NCBI GenBank assembly: GCA_002839375.1
Contig: PGXY01000006.1
Location: forward strand, 124,001 to 188,000
DNA length: 64,000 nt
Direction: 5' to 3'
Source of the DNA: Spirochaetae bacterium HGW-Spirochaetae-1
Lineage (GTDB): Bacteria; Spirochaetota; UBA4802; UBA5550
Shown: piece after piece, positions 16,294 through 25,441 of the stretch
Numbering within the stretch: position 1 is the stretch's first letter
Layout: the number at the start of each line of letters is the position of its first letter
Notes under the pieces: generated by a model
Seen by the model: the letters and a program-made list of their open reading frames with translations, nothing else
What the model was told of the DNA's origin: nothing
The model's database searches: none
Translations under genes and position numbers: made by a program

Positions 16294-16827
16294 TCAAATG
16301 CTGTATTTTCCCACCACCTCGTTTATTTTCTCCATGCTTTTTTTCAGCGATTCGGCGTCCTCACCGGCCCTGTCAAGCTCACTGCGTATGCTTTTGATAT
16401 CATCGGCAAGACCGGTCACCAGCCTGTGCATTGAATCGGAAAGTTCAATGAACTGGTCTCCTTCACGGAGGCGAGTGGGGCCTGTGAGATTTTTAGCGCT
16501 TATTGCATCAAGAATGGCGTTGAACCGGTACATTGGCCCGGCGATCCGGTGTGATGCGTACAGGACAAAAATATAAATGATAATCGATGACACAACTATA
16601 TTGATGGTGGAAAGTGTCACTATGATGGGCAGAATCATCTGTTTCATGTTTTTATAGGTTACATGGGCGGTAAAAAGATTTTTGTCAATCTCGCTATCGG
16701 TGAAGAGATACATAAAGATGCCGAAAATAAGAAGAATAAGTATATTGACGGCGATGAATTTGAAAATGAGTTTGATTTGAAAATTTTTATTGATGAGTAT
16801 GATTTTTCTTTTATTGTTGCTGACCAT
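16294..16827 (-). CDS. HAMP-domain inner-membrane protein
   Basis: 177 residues: TM1 about 18-42, a short periplasmic loop of about 25 residues, TM2 about 66-91, then HAMP beginning SHRIAGPMYRFNAIL and a coiled-coil tail (residues about 140-177, SIRSELDRAGEDAESLKK). There is no methyl-accepting tip, kinase or cyclase domain, so it can receive a signal across the membrane but lacks an obvious output of its own. It is 15 bp downstream of a tetraheme cytochrome gene on the same strand, suggesting the two proteins act together. Confidence 0.8.
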   Translation of the reverse strand: MVSNNKRKIILINKNFQIKLIFKFIAVNILILLIFGIFMYLFTDSEIDKNLFTAHVTYKNMKQMILPIIVTLSTINIVVSSIIIYIFVLYASHRIAGPMYRFNAILDAISAKNLTGPTRLREGDQFIELSDSMHRLVTGLADDIKSIRSELDRAGEDAESLKKSMEKINEVVGKYSI

Positions 16828-16842
16828 CTGTTTGTCTCCTCC

Positions 16843-17283
16843 TCAATGGCATTTTTTACAGAGTTCACCATTGGTGTTTCGCGTTTGTAGAAAAAATGTC
16901 TTGTAAGTGGTTTCTTTACGGAAGACCTTTTCATACAGGCTTTCGGCCCTCCATGATGTCGCGTCATATCGTTTCTGCTTGAGATTATGACAGGTCCTGC
17001 ATGCTATTCTCTGATTATCGGTCAGTTCGATGTCGATTACTTTCTTTAAACGTACATCAACGGGGTGATGCTTGCTTCCTATGGTGCTATGGCATGTCAG
17101 ACAATACGGTGTACACGATTTATCAGGGTGCTCGAACGTCTCCTTCTCATGGCATTTTTTGCAAAAGCTGCCGTCCGATACGAAGGGGTGAATATCCTGC
17201 TCTTTTCCGGCTGCAAGGAAAATGTCTGCCGCAATAAGAAGCAGCGAGGCGGTGATGACGATGATTGAAGATTTGCGGATCAT
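16843..17283 (-). CDS. Periplasmic tetraheme c-type cytochrome
   Basis: 146 residues with an N-terminal signal/anchor (about 5-25) and four CxxCH haem sites at residues 41-45, 61-65, 95-99 and 142-146. The last site is the extreme C-terminus of the protein. Additional His residues (HEKE, SKHHPV) could supply distal ligands. It belongs to the small multihaem cytochrome type rather than NrfH, judged only on size and spacing. It is located between the porin gene (91 bp upstream) and the HAMP gene (15 bp downstream), consistent with electron transfer across or within the periplasm. Confidence 0.85.
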   Translation of the reverse strand: MIRKSSIIVITASLLLIAADIFLAAGKEQDIHPFVSDGSFCKKCHEKETFEHPDKSCTPYCLTCHSTIGSKHHPVDVRLKKVIDIELTDNQRIACRTCHNLKQKRYDATSWRAESLYEKVFRKETTYKTFFLQTRNTNGELCKKCH

Positions 17284-17374
17284 GACGGTTTACCTCAATC
17301 CCCAATACAGCTGATATACGAGGCCATGGAAATTATTATTTTTCATTTCATTCATATTCAATCTTTTTTTTTCA

Positions 17375-18649
17375 TCAGAACGTTATCATAAGCTGTATAT
17401 AGAAAAGGTTGGCACTATAATATTCGTCGGCGGTAAAATCATCATACGTCGTGAGATACCGCTGGTATTCGAATTTCAAATACGAAATGTGTGCTATATT
17501 GATATTGATACCGCCCGTGATTCGTGTCAGGTAATTATCCTCTGAAGTTACCTTGTATCTTTGCATATTATACAGGTCGTAGCGGAGAAAAAGAATAAGC
17601 GGGATGGCATTGATATTCTGAAAGTCTATACCCGTCGTTATCTGAAACCCGTTAAAGCGTATGCCTACCAGTTTATTTCGGCGGTAGTACTCTCCCTGCA
17701 GAATGAAGGCGCCCACCTTGCTTTCTATGTCCACAGCCAGCAGATGTTCTGTGCTTGCCCAGGCCTTGTTTACATCATGGATATATGAGAACCCGATATC
17801 AAGAAGGGGAATGCCGCCCTTTTGCAATGAATAGGGATTGCTGAAGGGCGTTACTCCCACTCGTCCACCGAAACTATTGCCGCCGTAGGAATATCCTTCC
17901 TCTATTCCCCTGAGGAGATAAAAGGTGCCGTAGAAGGATACAAAATTAAGCAGTATCCTTCCGCCCACGTCGTTATATCCCCCATCCATAATGAGTTCCG
18001 TTGTGAGAGGGTCGCTCACGGAGATGCGGTCTGTGGCGGCGAAGTGCTGCCAGTCATTGCCGAAGGGGACGTCGAATTTTCCCACCTGTAGATGGACGCC
18101 CTTCTCGCTGAAGAGCCTGCCCCGGGGGGATATCCTGCCGCCGTACAGGTGATAGTCGATGAAGGCTACATCAAGCTCTGCGCCCTTGTTGAACACCAGT
18201 GCAGCTGCTACCTGAAACGACTCATAACTATGTTCGAAGTCCAGTTCAAAATCTCCAATTTCGAAGATATTTGGTTTGTTCTGATAATTGGAAATGAAGA
18301 CGTCAAAAAAACCGCTGATCTTTAACCCGCTTATGACATCGATTCTTTTTTCCGATTCATCGAGCCTTTTTTTCAGATCATCTATCTCCTTTCTCAGTTC
18401 AGCTATATCTGCTGCTCTCTCTTCCGGGGTCTGCTTTACGGCCTCCTTCTCCTCTTTTTTTTCCTCTTTCTTCGCGTCTTCCTTTATGTCCGTTTTTGGG
18501 AGCGGTGGTTCCGTTATTATTAGTCCTTCCGTATTTTTGTTATCTGTGATATTTTCATTGTTCTCCTGGGAGTACAGGGCAATGCCCGGTGCAATGACAA
18601 GTGCATGGAGCAAAATTGCAATTTTCAGTATGTTATAGGTTCTTTTCAT
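17375..18649 (-). CDS. Coiled-coil-anchored outer-membrane porin-like protein
   Basis: 424 residues. After the signal peptide (cleavage near IALYSQ) comes an acidic linker and a coiled coil (about 80-105; AELRKEIDDLKKRLDESEKR). About 310 residues of amphipathic strands with aromatic belts follow (LKISGFFDVFIS, VHLQVGKFDVPFGNDW, YNVLFYIQLMITF-like end), ending in Phe as outer-membrane barrels do. The layout resembles carboxylate/phosphate-selective porins and porins associated with cytochromes. It is the first gene of the porin, cytochrome, HAMP set on the minus strand. Confidence 0.75.
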   Translation of the reverse strand: MKRTYNILKIAILLHALVIAPGIALYSQENNENITDNKNTEGLIITEPPLPKTDIKEDAKKEEKKEEKEAVKQTPEERAADIAELRKEIDDLKKRLDESEKRIDVISGLKISGFFDVFISNYQNKPNIFEIGDFELDFEHSYESFQVAAALVFNKGAELDVAFIDYHLYGGRISPRGRLFSEKGVHLQVGKFDVPFGNDWQHFAATDRISVSDPLTTELIMDGGYNDVGGRILLNFVSFYGTFYLLRGIEEGYSYGGNSFGGRVGVTPFSNPYSLQKGGIPLLDIGFSYIHDVNKAWASTEHLLAVDIESKVGAFILQGEYYRRNKLVGIRFNGFQITTGIDFQNINAIPLILFLRYDLYNMQRYKVTSEDNYLTRITGGININIAHISYLKFEYQRYLTTYDDFTADEYYSANLFYIQLMITF

Positions 18650-18715
18650 TATGGATTAATAATGCCCTGGCTCGCTGTTTCCGGTATCAGAGCATGTATG
18701 CCCTGCTGCCTCTCA

Positions 18716-19378
18716 TTAATTTTCATCTTCGAGGAGGGGTGAATAAATTTCACTGCATTTTGCTTTATCGTCGGCCGTCAGATGGTCGGCCCGTATAATT
18801 TCAATTTCAGGATCAACGGGAATAATAGTTTCAGAACCGTCAATGCTGAAGCCCCGGGAGTTGTAGTGCATGACGGAATAATAATCGTAGGCGTAGTTTT
18901 CTTCCACCAGCAGGGGATTGTTCCTGATCTCGAAATTAAAAGCATATTCAGGCCAGATCTTGTTCCACACGATCGTGACAAAATCGTCCCTGTCGGGGCG
19001 CTGGTGTTCATGAAGGAGTCCCAGGCAATGGCCCAGTTCATGGAGTACGTGACTATAAGCATCTGTGCCGGTTCCGTAGAACATGTGATTGTAGACGTTA
19101 TTTTCCCCGATGCTGGAAGCCCATGTATTCGATCTTCCGGTCTTGATTATTTCATAGGCATAGGAATTTGGGAGCACTTCTTCAAAGGTGACGCCGCAGG
19201 CCGCCTCCCATTCATCCATGGCCGCTTCAACTGTCAGAACCTCCTGCTCAGTGAATTGACCGGAAAAAAAATAGGGGATATTTCCGTCCTCCCAGGGAAT
19301 CAGTACGTTGATGTAACAGCCGGCGGCTATAATTCCCGGTAAAAAGATGAATAGTATGGCATGCAGATATTTTTTCAT
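18716..19378 (-). CDS. Astacin-like zinc metalloprotease lipoprotein
   Basis: Secreted peptidase of the astacin (M12A) type. Signal peptide with lipobox IAAGC (Cys21) implies membrane anchoring. The zinc site HELGHCLGLLHEHQRPDRDD starts at residue 113 (ligands H113, H117, H123; catalytic E114), and the Met-turn SVMHY (M170) supplies the Tyr typical of astacins. 220 residues covers little more than the catalytic domain, and no long propeptide is seen. The Cys residues at 61 and 118 could pair. Its target is unknown; the gene stands alone between the porin set and the VKOR gene. Confidence 0.85.
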   Translation of the reverse strand: MKKYLHAILFIFLPGIIAAGCYINVLIPWEDGNIPYFFSGQFTEQEVLTVEAAMDEWEAACGVTFEEVLPNSYAYEIIKTGRSNTWASSIGENNVYNHMFYGTGTDAYSHVLHELGHCLGLLHEHQRPDRDDFVTIVWNKIWPEYAFNFEIRNNPLLVEENYAYDYYSVMHYNSRGFSIDGSETIIPVDPEIEIIRADHLTADDKAKCSEIYSPLLEDEN

Positions 19379-19404
19379 TCTCTGGCATCTTCACGATGAT
19401 TGCC

Positions 19405-19435
19405 GCACGGTTGATATGTAATCCGGCAACCGTGC
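19405..19435. repeat. Inverted repeat between VKOR-DsbA and astacin genes
   Basis: GCACGGTTG (19405-19413) and CAACCGTGC (19427-19435) form a 9-bp stem with a 13-nt loop. It lies downstream of the VKOR-DsbA stop and just upstream of the astacin start (both minus strand). It could be a terminator without a T-tract or an operator; I cannot tell which. Confidence 0.5.
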
Positions 19436-19490
19436 ATATTTTGAATTATATCATGATTTTGGGGAGGGTCAAATAAAAAAATCTCTTATT

Positions 19491-20729
19491 TTATTTTTTG
19501 AGCTCTGCTGCCACTAGGGCTTCCAGGAGATCCCTGGGAGGAACCCCAACAAGGCGGCGACCCGCTATAAAAAGAGTGGGGGTGGCATCAATTTTAAGAC
19601 GCACAGCGGATTTAATATGATCTTCCGTGATCTGGCGGTTTTTTTTGGAATCCATGTCTTTCTCAAATGTCTTCATATCGCTGGTACGGATATTTCCGCT
19701 TTTAACCAGGTCACGGAGCACGGTTGTAGCCCATTCGGCAGTGTATTCATGCTTGAATTCCTTGTAACGGGCGAAATGTGCAATGAGATAATCAACCAGG
19801 ATGTTCTGGTCCGCCGCGGCGTTGACGGCTCTGGAGGCCGTACATGAATTGGCGTATACGGTTCTGCCCACATCGCTGTTGCACAGAGAATCAAGGGGAT
19901 AATGGTAATAGAGTATTTTAACCTGTCCCTTGAAGCGAGACAGGAGGTATTTCTCGGTTTTATAAAAGGAATAACAGGCGCTGCAGAGAAAGTCGGTAAA
20001 AACGATGATTGTCACATCCGCGTCGGGGTTTCCCAGGACCAGCTTCGTGTCCGGAAGGTCCAGCTCTTCAATTTCCGATGCATAGAACTTTGTCAAAAAG
20101 GATTGAATCTGTTTGTCCGAAGCCCTGTTTCCCGAGGTTTTTGCGTTCATGATGAAATTGGTGGCGAAAATAGAGAAGGCCAGGAGAAAAATAAAAAGTG
20201 TGTATGATGACAGCGCGGCCCTTTTATCGGCTGTCTGTGGTCCCGTTTTGACGGTCTCCTTTGCCATGGAAAGAAGCGCTATGGTTCCGCTGCTCCGGAC
20301 GTGCCTGTACCAGAACAGGGCGAGAATGAATATAAGTGCGTTCACCATGTAGGTGTAGAAACAGAGTGTACAGAAATCACCGATGGAAATCATGATCGCG
20401 GCGAGGATGATATCGGCAACGAGAGCCAGCAGCGATAGGGGGAGTGTAAGTGCCGTTGTCGCTGTCAGGTACCAGTCCCTGGCATAATCGGCAATGAGAA
20501 GGGTGAATATTATGATAAGATAATATAACAGGCCGAAGGCGGCTATGGGTATCCCCAGTATTTTTGAATAGGGGGACTGGCCAACGGAAATGCATGGATT
20601 TTCCAGGCCATTCCCGCAGGAGAGAATGCCCATGCTGGCGTCGGGATCATAGTGCTGGTAGAAAAGGGCGCCGGCCAGGACCGCCCCCAGGATTGCGAGA
20701 AGAAGAATGGAGTAGAGATATTTTTTCAT
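19491..20729 (-). CDS. VKOR-DsbA fusion, disulfide-bond-forming membrane oxidoreductase
   Basis: 412 residues. The N-terminal half is a four-to-five-helix VKOR domain with loop cysteines C38 and C46 and the quinone-side pair C120-T-L-C123. After a further TM (about 176-195) comes a periplasmic DsbA/thioredoxin domain with C249-S-A-C252 and a cis-Pro loop IDATPTLFI. Such fusions pass electrons from substrate cysteines to quinone in one protein, replacing DsbA plus DsbB. It is the last gene of the minus-strand run from ribH and lies 1 bp after the DUF1285-like gene. Likely substrates here include the Cys-rich lipoprotein (4361-4663) and the astacin. Confidence 0.9.
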   Translation of the reverse strand: MKKYLYSILLLAILGAVLAGALFYQHYDPDASMGILSCGNGLENPCISVGQSPYSKILGIPIAAFGLLYYLIIIFTLLIADYARDWYLTATTALTLPLSLLALVADIILAAIMISIGDFCTLCFYTYMVNALIFILALFWYRHVRSSGTIALLSMAKETVKTGPQTADKRAALSSYTLFIFLLAFSIFATNFIMNAKTSGNRASDKQIQSFLTKFYASEIEELDLPDTKLVLGNPDADVTIIVFTDFLCSACYSFYKTEKYLLSRFKGQVKILYYHYPLDSLCNSDVGRTVYANSCTASRAVNAAADQNILVDYLIAHFARYKEFKHEYTAEWATTVLRDLVKSGNIRTSDMKTFEKDMDSKKNRQITEDHIKSAVRLKIDATPTLFIAGRRLVGVPPRDLLEALVAAELKK

Positions 20730-20730
20730 G

Positions 20731-21231
20731 TCAACCGTCCTGTTTCAAAGGTATGCGCCTGCCGCACATAGTAAGATAGTACTGCCCGTTGTTTTCATCG
20801 AGCCGGTCCAGGACATGGAAGGCCGGTGAGCGCATGAATTTAGCCGGGAATTCTCCGTTTCCCACGGTGCAGTACAGTGTGCTGTTGCGGTATACCAGTG
20901 TGTTTACGTCCAGTATTTCCTCGGTTCCCGAAGAAAGGTTCATGATGACTTTTTCAAAGTCGGAGAAGCCTTCAAATCGCACACCGGTGATGAAAATGGG
21001 AACATCCTCCACCGTGATGGGGTAAATGTATTTATCATACTGCAGGACCCAGATTCCCTCATTGGCCTTGGCGATGGACTTGTTGAAAAAATCAATGATT
21101 TTCCTGTTTTTAAAAGGGTTGCCGTTATGCCACCAGTTTCCGTTTCTGTCCAGCACTATCGTATCTTCAAGCGTGCCGTTTTCCAACTGTTCGATCAGAT
21201 ACTCAGGCATCTCTATTGAATTATTTTCCAT
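20731..21231 (-). CDS. DUF1285-like protein
   Basis: 166 residues with the pattern of DUF1285 proteins: IVLDRNGNWWHNGNPFKNRKII, then IYPITVEDVPIFITGV. These are small soluble beta-rich proteins of unknown role. ATG 21231 is chosen over 21252 because GGAGC lies 7 nt upstream and the next gene (dgt) ends at 21245. The family link is from pattern recall and not tested. Confidence 0.6.
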   Translation of the reverse strand: MENNSIEMPEYLIEQLENGTLEDTIVLDRNGNWWHNGNPFKNRKIIDFFNKSIAKANEGIWVLQYDKYIYPITVEDVPIFITGVRFEGFSDFEKVIMNLSSGTEEILDVNTLVYRNSTLYCTVGNGEFPAKFMRSPAFHVLDRLDENNGQYYLTMCGRRIPLKQDG

Positions 21232-21244
21232 TAAAGGAGCTCCG

Positions 21245-22399
21245 CTAAACACCGATCGTAGGATCGGTTAATTTCTGGTGTTCTTCCAGGGCAAAACGGT
21301 CGGTCATGCCGGCGATATAATCCGTCACCGTCAGGAGAACACCATCACTGGCTATCCGCTTCTGATAATCATCGGGAAGCGTGTCGGGATGTTCCATGTA
21401 AATTGTAAAAAGGTCCCGGACAACCTTTTCGGCTTTTATCGACATCCGTGTAACACGATAGTGCTGATAGAGCCTTTTTTTCAAAAAACGCTTTGTTTCA
21501 TTGGTGGCGGAACGCACGTCGTTGCTGAAACCCGCCATGGCAGTATCCGCTTTCCTGATGTCCATATAATTCGTGAGACCCATTTCGTCAATCCTATTAA
21601 GCGTGACATCGATGAGGTCGGAAACAAGGAGATTTATAATATTCCGAATTATCATCCGCACGGCCAGTTTCGGTTCGGCCGGGATCTGATCAGAAAAGCG
21701 TTTCCTGGCGAGCTGCCAGATGTCCAGCGACATGAGTTCATCCAGGGACAGTATGCCGGAACTGAAGCCATCGTCGAGGTCGTGGTTGTTGTAGGCAATT
21801 TCATCGGCCAGGTCGATGATCTGGGCCTCCAGGGACGGCTGTTCCCCGGGATTGAATTCGGCATATTTATTTTTATCGAGATCGGGACTGTGTTTGATGA
21901 TTCCCTCGCGGGTTTCCCATGTGAGGTTCAGCCCCTCGAAGGGTTCATAGCTTCTCTCGAGAACATCCACGATACGGAGGCTCTGCCGGTTGTGTTCAAA
22001 GCCGCCATGGTCTTTCAACAGCACGTCGAGCTGCCGCTCTCCGGCATGACCGAAGGGAGTGTGTCCCAGGTCGTGGGCCAGGGCAATACTTTCGGCCAGG
22101 TCTTCGTTAAGGCGCATGGCCCTGGCAATCGTCCGGGAAATCTGCGCTACCTCTATTGTGTGCGTCAGGCGGGTCCGGTAATGGTCGCCTTCATGGTTTA
22201 TGAATACCTGGGTTTTATACTCGAGCCTGCGGAAGGCCCGTGAATGGATGATGCGTTCCCTGTCACGCTGGAACTCGGTCCTGTACTGATGCTGTTCTTC
22301 GGTGAATTTTCTTCCACGGGATAGAAAGGAACGGGCCGCGAAAGGGGACAGTGTAGCGTCTTCAGCCGACTCCAGATATTTCAGGTCAATGCGTTTCAT
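21245..22399 (-). CDS. dgt: dGTP triphosphohydrolase-like HD protein
   Basis: Hydrolyses dNTPs to nucleoside and triphosphate, adjusting the nucleotide pool. 384 residues. The N-terminal RTEFQRDRERIIHSRAFRRL is followed by the HD-type metal site TRLTHTIEVAQ and ALAHDLGHTPFGHAGE, the family hallmark, then NRQSLRIVDVLE. The start overlaps the end of the upstream TPR gene by 4 bp (ATGA). Confidence 0.9.
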   Translation of the reverse strand: MKRIDLKYLESAEDATLSPFAARSFLSRGRKFTEEQHQYRTEFQRDRERIIHSRAFRRLEYKTQVFINHEGDHYRTRLTHTIEVAQISRTIARAMRLNEDLAESIALAHDLGHTPFGHAGERQLDVLLKDHGGFEHNRQSLRIVDVLERSYEPFEGLNLTWETREGIIKHSPDLDKNKYAEFNPGEQPSLEAQIIDLADEIAYNNHDLDDGFSSGILSLDELMSLDIWQLARKRFSDQIPAEPKLAVRMIIRNIINLLVSDLIDVTLNRIDEMGLTNYMDIRKADTAMAGFSNDVRSATNETKRFLKKRLYQHYRVTRMSIKAEKVVRDLFTIYMEHPDTLPDDYQKRIASDGVLLTVTDYIAGMTDRFALEEHQKLTDPTIGV

Positions 22400-24447
22400 C
22401 TATCAAGCGACAACTCTCGTTCGTAGGCCTGTGTGGCCGCCTTCCTGTTCATCCTGATCTCTTCATTGACCGGGTCTTCCTCGATGCCGCGGGTGAAGGC
22501 CTGAAGTGCTTTACGGTACTCCTTTTTTTTGCAATAGCATTTTCCGATATTGTTGTAGGCCCTGGCGATCAGCGCGTTATCGCTGGAATTTTTGATGGCC
22601 TGGTAGAAGGACTCGATGGCCCTGTCGGTCATTTCCTTTTTCGTATAAAGAACACCGAAAGCGAGAAGCGCTTCGGCGTCGCTGGGCTTGATAAGGAGTG
22701 CTTTCTGAACCATCTGCAGAGATTGGTTGATGCTGTCTTCCGTGTCCGTCAGCTCCGAATTGATGATGGCCATATTGATGTAGGCCTTTCTTGAGAGCTC
22801 ATTGTTCTCATTGATTTCAACGGTCCGCTGGAATGCCTTCAAAGCATAGGGCAGCTGGTTGCGTTTGTAATAGATGGTGCCCATCTTGAAATGCGCTTCC
22901 TGGAGCCCGGGCCATCGGAGAAGGATGTCCTGGTATTCCTTTTCCGCCAGATCGTAAAACTTGTATTCATAATAATAATCGGCGATTGCAAGTCGTGCCC
23001 GGGGATTCTCGGGATTCAGGCGTGATGCTTCTTTCCAGGACTGAATAGCCAGTTCCGGCTTCTGGGCATTGCGGTAGGTAAGCCCAAGGTTGTAATGGGC
23101 CGCGTCGTCCTTGGGGTTTATACTCAGGGCTTTTTTGTAGGCCTCGATGGCCTCGTCAAAGCGCTGGGCGTCATCGAGAATGTTCCCCATGTTCAGATAG
23201 GCGACCCGTGCGTTTTCCGTGACCGGTTCAAGCATGGTTATTTTTTTGTAGACCTCGTAGGCGCGGTCCAGTTCACCCTTCTGGTAATAAATCTCGCCGA
23301 TTTTCGAAAGTATCTTTATGTTTCTCTTGTTTGTTTCCAGCAGCTTTTCAAAGGCTTTCAGACTCCGGTCAAACTGGTTCATGTCCAGGTACACGTTGCC
23401 GAGATTTTCCAGCATGGTATTGTCACCTGAAGAAAGGGATTCGGCCCGGATAAATTCCTCCAGGGCGGGGTCCTTTTTATCCTGCCTGAGATAAGCGATG
23501 CCCAGGTTGTAATGGTTCACGGGATCCGTTGGGCGGATGGACACGGCCTGCTTAAGGTACTGTTCTGCCAGGGCGAAGTCCTTCCGGTCAATGTAGATGA
23601 CACCGAGACGTGAATAGGCCTGGTGGGCGATATCGCCGATGCGGTCCGTGGCTCCCGCCTTCTTGAAATATTCCACGGCGGAGAATTCATCGCCTTTTTT
23701 CATGAGCGCCGAGGCGATGTTGTACATGACCTTGGCATTGTCCGGGGAGACTTCCAGAACGGCCCGGTACTGTTCTATGGCCTCGTCGTACCGTCCCGTT
23801 TCAAAATAGATGTTGCCCATGAGGATACGGATATCCACATCATTGGGGTGTAGCGAGAGCGCCGTTTTAAGGTTCTCCAGGGCTTTGTCGTATTGTTTTG
23901 TATGGCGGTATGAAACGGCCAGGTATTTCAGTATCTCGGGATTGCTTTTATCATACACCAGGGCCCGGGAATAGAACTCGATGGCTCGTTCGTATTCACC
24001 CCGGTCATCGCTGATCATTCCGAGATAGGCCAGGGCGATGGCCTTGTCCTGGTCGCCGGCGTCCGATTCCAGGACCTCGTTGAATTCGGTTATGGCATCG
24101 GTATAATATTTTTTCTGGTAAGAATCCTTGCCGCGTTTTATATGGATGTTCTCCGATTCGAGGATCGGTGTTTTGTTATCGTTATCGAATAATTTTTCTT
24201 TGCCGGCCGGCGTGTCGCCATTGCCCGGTGACAGGAAGCTTCCCGGTTTCGTATAAAAGAGAGTCACCGCGACGAGAAGGGCCGTCACGGCCAGTATGGC
24301 TATGGAAGAGACTATTATCAGGGCCTTTTTCCGTGATACAGGCTCCTGTCCATCCTTTTCGATGGATTTGATACGGTTGGTCTGCAGCTGGTCTTCGTCG
24401 ATTTTGAAAAATTTTTTTTTCACGGAACTGTCATTCCTTGGTTTCAA
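22396..24447 (-). CDS. Membrane-anchored TPR-repeat protein
   Basis: 683 residues: a basic cytoplasmic N-terminus, one TM (about 42-65, ALIIVSSIAILAVTALLVAV), then roughly fifteen tetratricopeptide repeats (for example AIEFYSRALVYDKSNPEIL, NLGIAYLRQDKKDPALEEF). It is a scaffold facing the periplasm; the partner is unknown. It overlaps nusB by 17 bp and dgt by 4 bp, so it is within the same operon. Confidence 0.8.
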   Translation of the reverse strand: MKPRNDSSVKKKFFKIDEDQLQTNRIKSIEKDGQEPVSRKKALIIVSSIAILAVTALLVAVTLFYTKPGSFLSPGNGDTPAGKEKLFDNDNKTPILESENIHIKRGKDSYQKKYYTDAITEFNEVLESDAGDQDKAIALAYLGMISDDRGEYERAIEFYSRALVYDKSNPEILKYLAVSYRHTKQYDKALENLKTALSLHPNDVDIRILMGNIYFETGRYDEAIEQYRAVLEVSPDNAKVMYNIASALMKKGDEFSAVEYFKKAGATDRIGDIAHQAYSRLGVIYIDRKDFALAEQYLKQAVSIRPTDPVNHYNLGIAYLRQDKKDPALEEFIRAESLSSGDNTMLENLGNVYLDMNQFDRSLKAFEKLLETNKRNIKILSKIGEIYYQKGELDRAYEVYKKITMLEPVTENARVAYLNMGNILDDAQRFDEAIEAYKKALSINPKDDAAHYNLGLTYRNAQKPELAIQSWKEASRLNPENPRARLAIADYYYEYKFYDLAEKEYQDILLRWPGLQEAHFKMGTIYYKRNQLPYALKAFQRTVEINENNELSRKAYINMAIINSELTDTEDSINQSLQMVQKALLIKPSDAEALLAFGVLYTKKEMTDRAIESFYQAIKNSSDNALIARAYNNIGKCYCKKKEYRKALQAFTRGIEEDPVNEEIRMNRKAATQAYERELSLDR

Positions 24448-24871
24448 TTTCGGATTTATTGACAGCGTCGAGAATGCCGTTTATAAACTGGCCCGAACCC
24501 TCTCCGCCGTAGATCTTTCCCAGTTCGATCCCTTCATTGATCGTTACCGCCACGGGAATCTCGGGAAGATAAACCATCTCGAAGATGGAAAGCCGTAGTA
24601 TCGATTTATCCACGATGCTGAGCCGTTCCAGCTTCCAGTTCCGGGAATGCCTGTCGATGAGCGTATCAATGGTGTCCCGGTTTGTCAGCGCTCCCATAAT
24701 CAGCGTTACGGCAAATTCCCTGATATCGGGGGATATTTCCACATCGACCCATTCCAGTGATGTCACATCCTTTCTAAGCGCTTCGGAACTGACGGTACCT
24801 TCCCTCATCCGGAGTTCATGCATATACAAACCCTGGAGGGCATATTCACGGGCTTTTCTTCTATGGCCCAT
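24431..24871 (-). CDS. nusB: Transcription antitermination factor NusB
   Basis: 146 residues, all-helical RNA-binding protein of the rRNA antitermination complex with NusE. Typical motifs: HRRKAREYALQGLYMHE at the N-terminus, VDKSILRLSIFEMVYLPEIP and VTINEGIELGKIYGGEGSGQFINGILD in the C-terminal half. It shares one base with the ribH stop, the common ribH-nusB pairing. Confidence 0.95.
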   Translation of the reverse strand: MGHRRKAREYALQGLYMHELRMREGTVSSEALRKDVTSLEWVDVEISPDIREFAVTLIMGALTNRDTIDTLIDRHSRNWKLERLSIVDKSILRLSIFEMVYLPEIPVAVTINEGIELGKIYGGEGSGQFINGILDAVNKSEIETKE

Positions 24872-25335
24872 TATCCGATCTGTCTGTAGAGGTTCGCCAT
24901 CTCGATGGCGGACAGGGCGGCGTCGAATCCCTTGTTTCCCGATTTTGTACCGGCCCGCTCGATGGCCTGTTCGATGGTGTCCGTTGTCAGAACGCCGAAG
25001 ACCACGGGCATGACGGCGTTAATGGCAACCTGTGCGACGCCCTTTGATACCTCGGACGACACGTAATCGAAATGCGGTGTGGATCCCCGTATAACGGCTC
25101 CCAGGCAGATAACGGCGTCGTAGTTGCCCGAATCGGCTATTTTCCGCGTGATGGCCGGAATTTCGAAGGCACCGGGCACCCAGACAACGGTAATTTTCCC
25201 ATCATCGGCATTGTTGCGCCGCAGGCAGTCCAGAGCACCGCCGAGAAGTTTGCCCGTGATAAATTCATTGAAACGGGAGATGATAATGGCGAATCGCAAT
25301 CCCGTCGCGTCAAGTTTGCCTTCAATTGTTTTCAT
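24871..25335 (-). CDS. ribH: 6,7-dimethyl-8-ribityllumazine synthase
   Basis: Penultimate step of riboflavin synthesis. 154 residues, normal. Motifs: [41 protein letters not shown] (with the catalytic His) and [17 protein letters not shown]. No other rib genes are nearby and no FMN riboswitch is visible upstream. Confidence 0.96.
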   Translation of the reverse strand: MKTIEGKLDATGLRFAIIISRFNEFITGKLLGGALDCLRRNNADDGKITVVWVPGAFEIPAITRKIADSGNYDAVICLGAVIRGSTPHFDYVSSEVSKGVAQVAINAVMPVVFGVLTTDTIEQAIERAGTKSGNKGFDAALSAIEMANLYRQIG

Positions 25336-25373
25336 ATGATATATGCCTTTTGTTTAAATTAAGGGAAATTCAG

Positions 25374-25413
25374 ACCCCATGTAAATAAAAATTACTGATT
25401 AATTACATGGGGT
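25374..25413 (-). terminator. Hairpin, probable terminator of the crotonase gene
   Basis: ACCCCATGTAA (25374-25384) pairs with TTACATGGGGT (25403-25413), an 11-bp stem with an 18-nt AT-rich loop. It lies 28 bp after the crotonase stop and 38 bp before the ribH start on the minus strand. There is no clean T-tract, so a leader element for ribH is the alternative. Confidence 0.5.
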
Positions 25414-25441
25414 TTAATAGCGAAAGAGTCAAGTATTTTCT

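Noticed and set aside
16265-16576. Plus-strand ORF of 103 codons after priA
   Set aside because: It is the antisense of the HAMP-domain gene and has no supporting signal.
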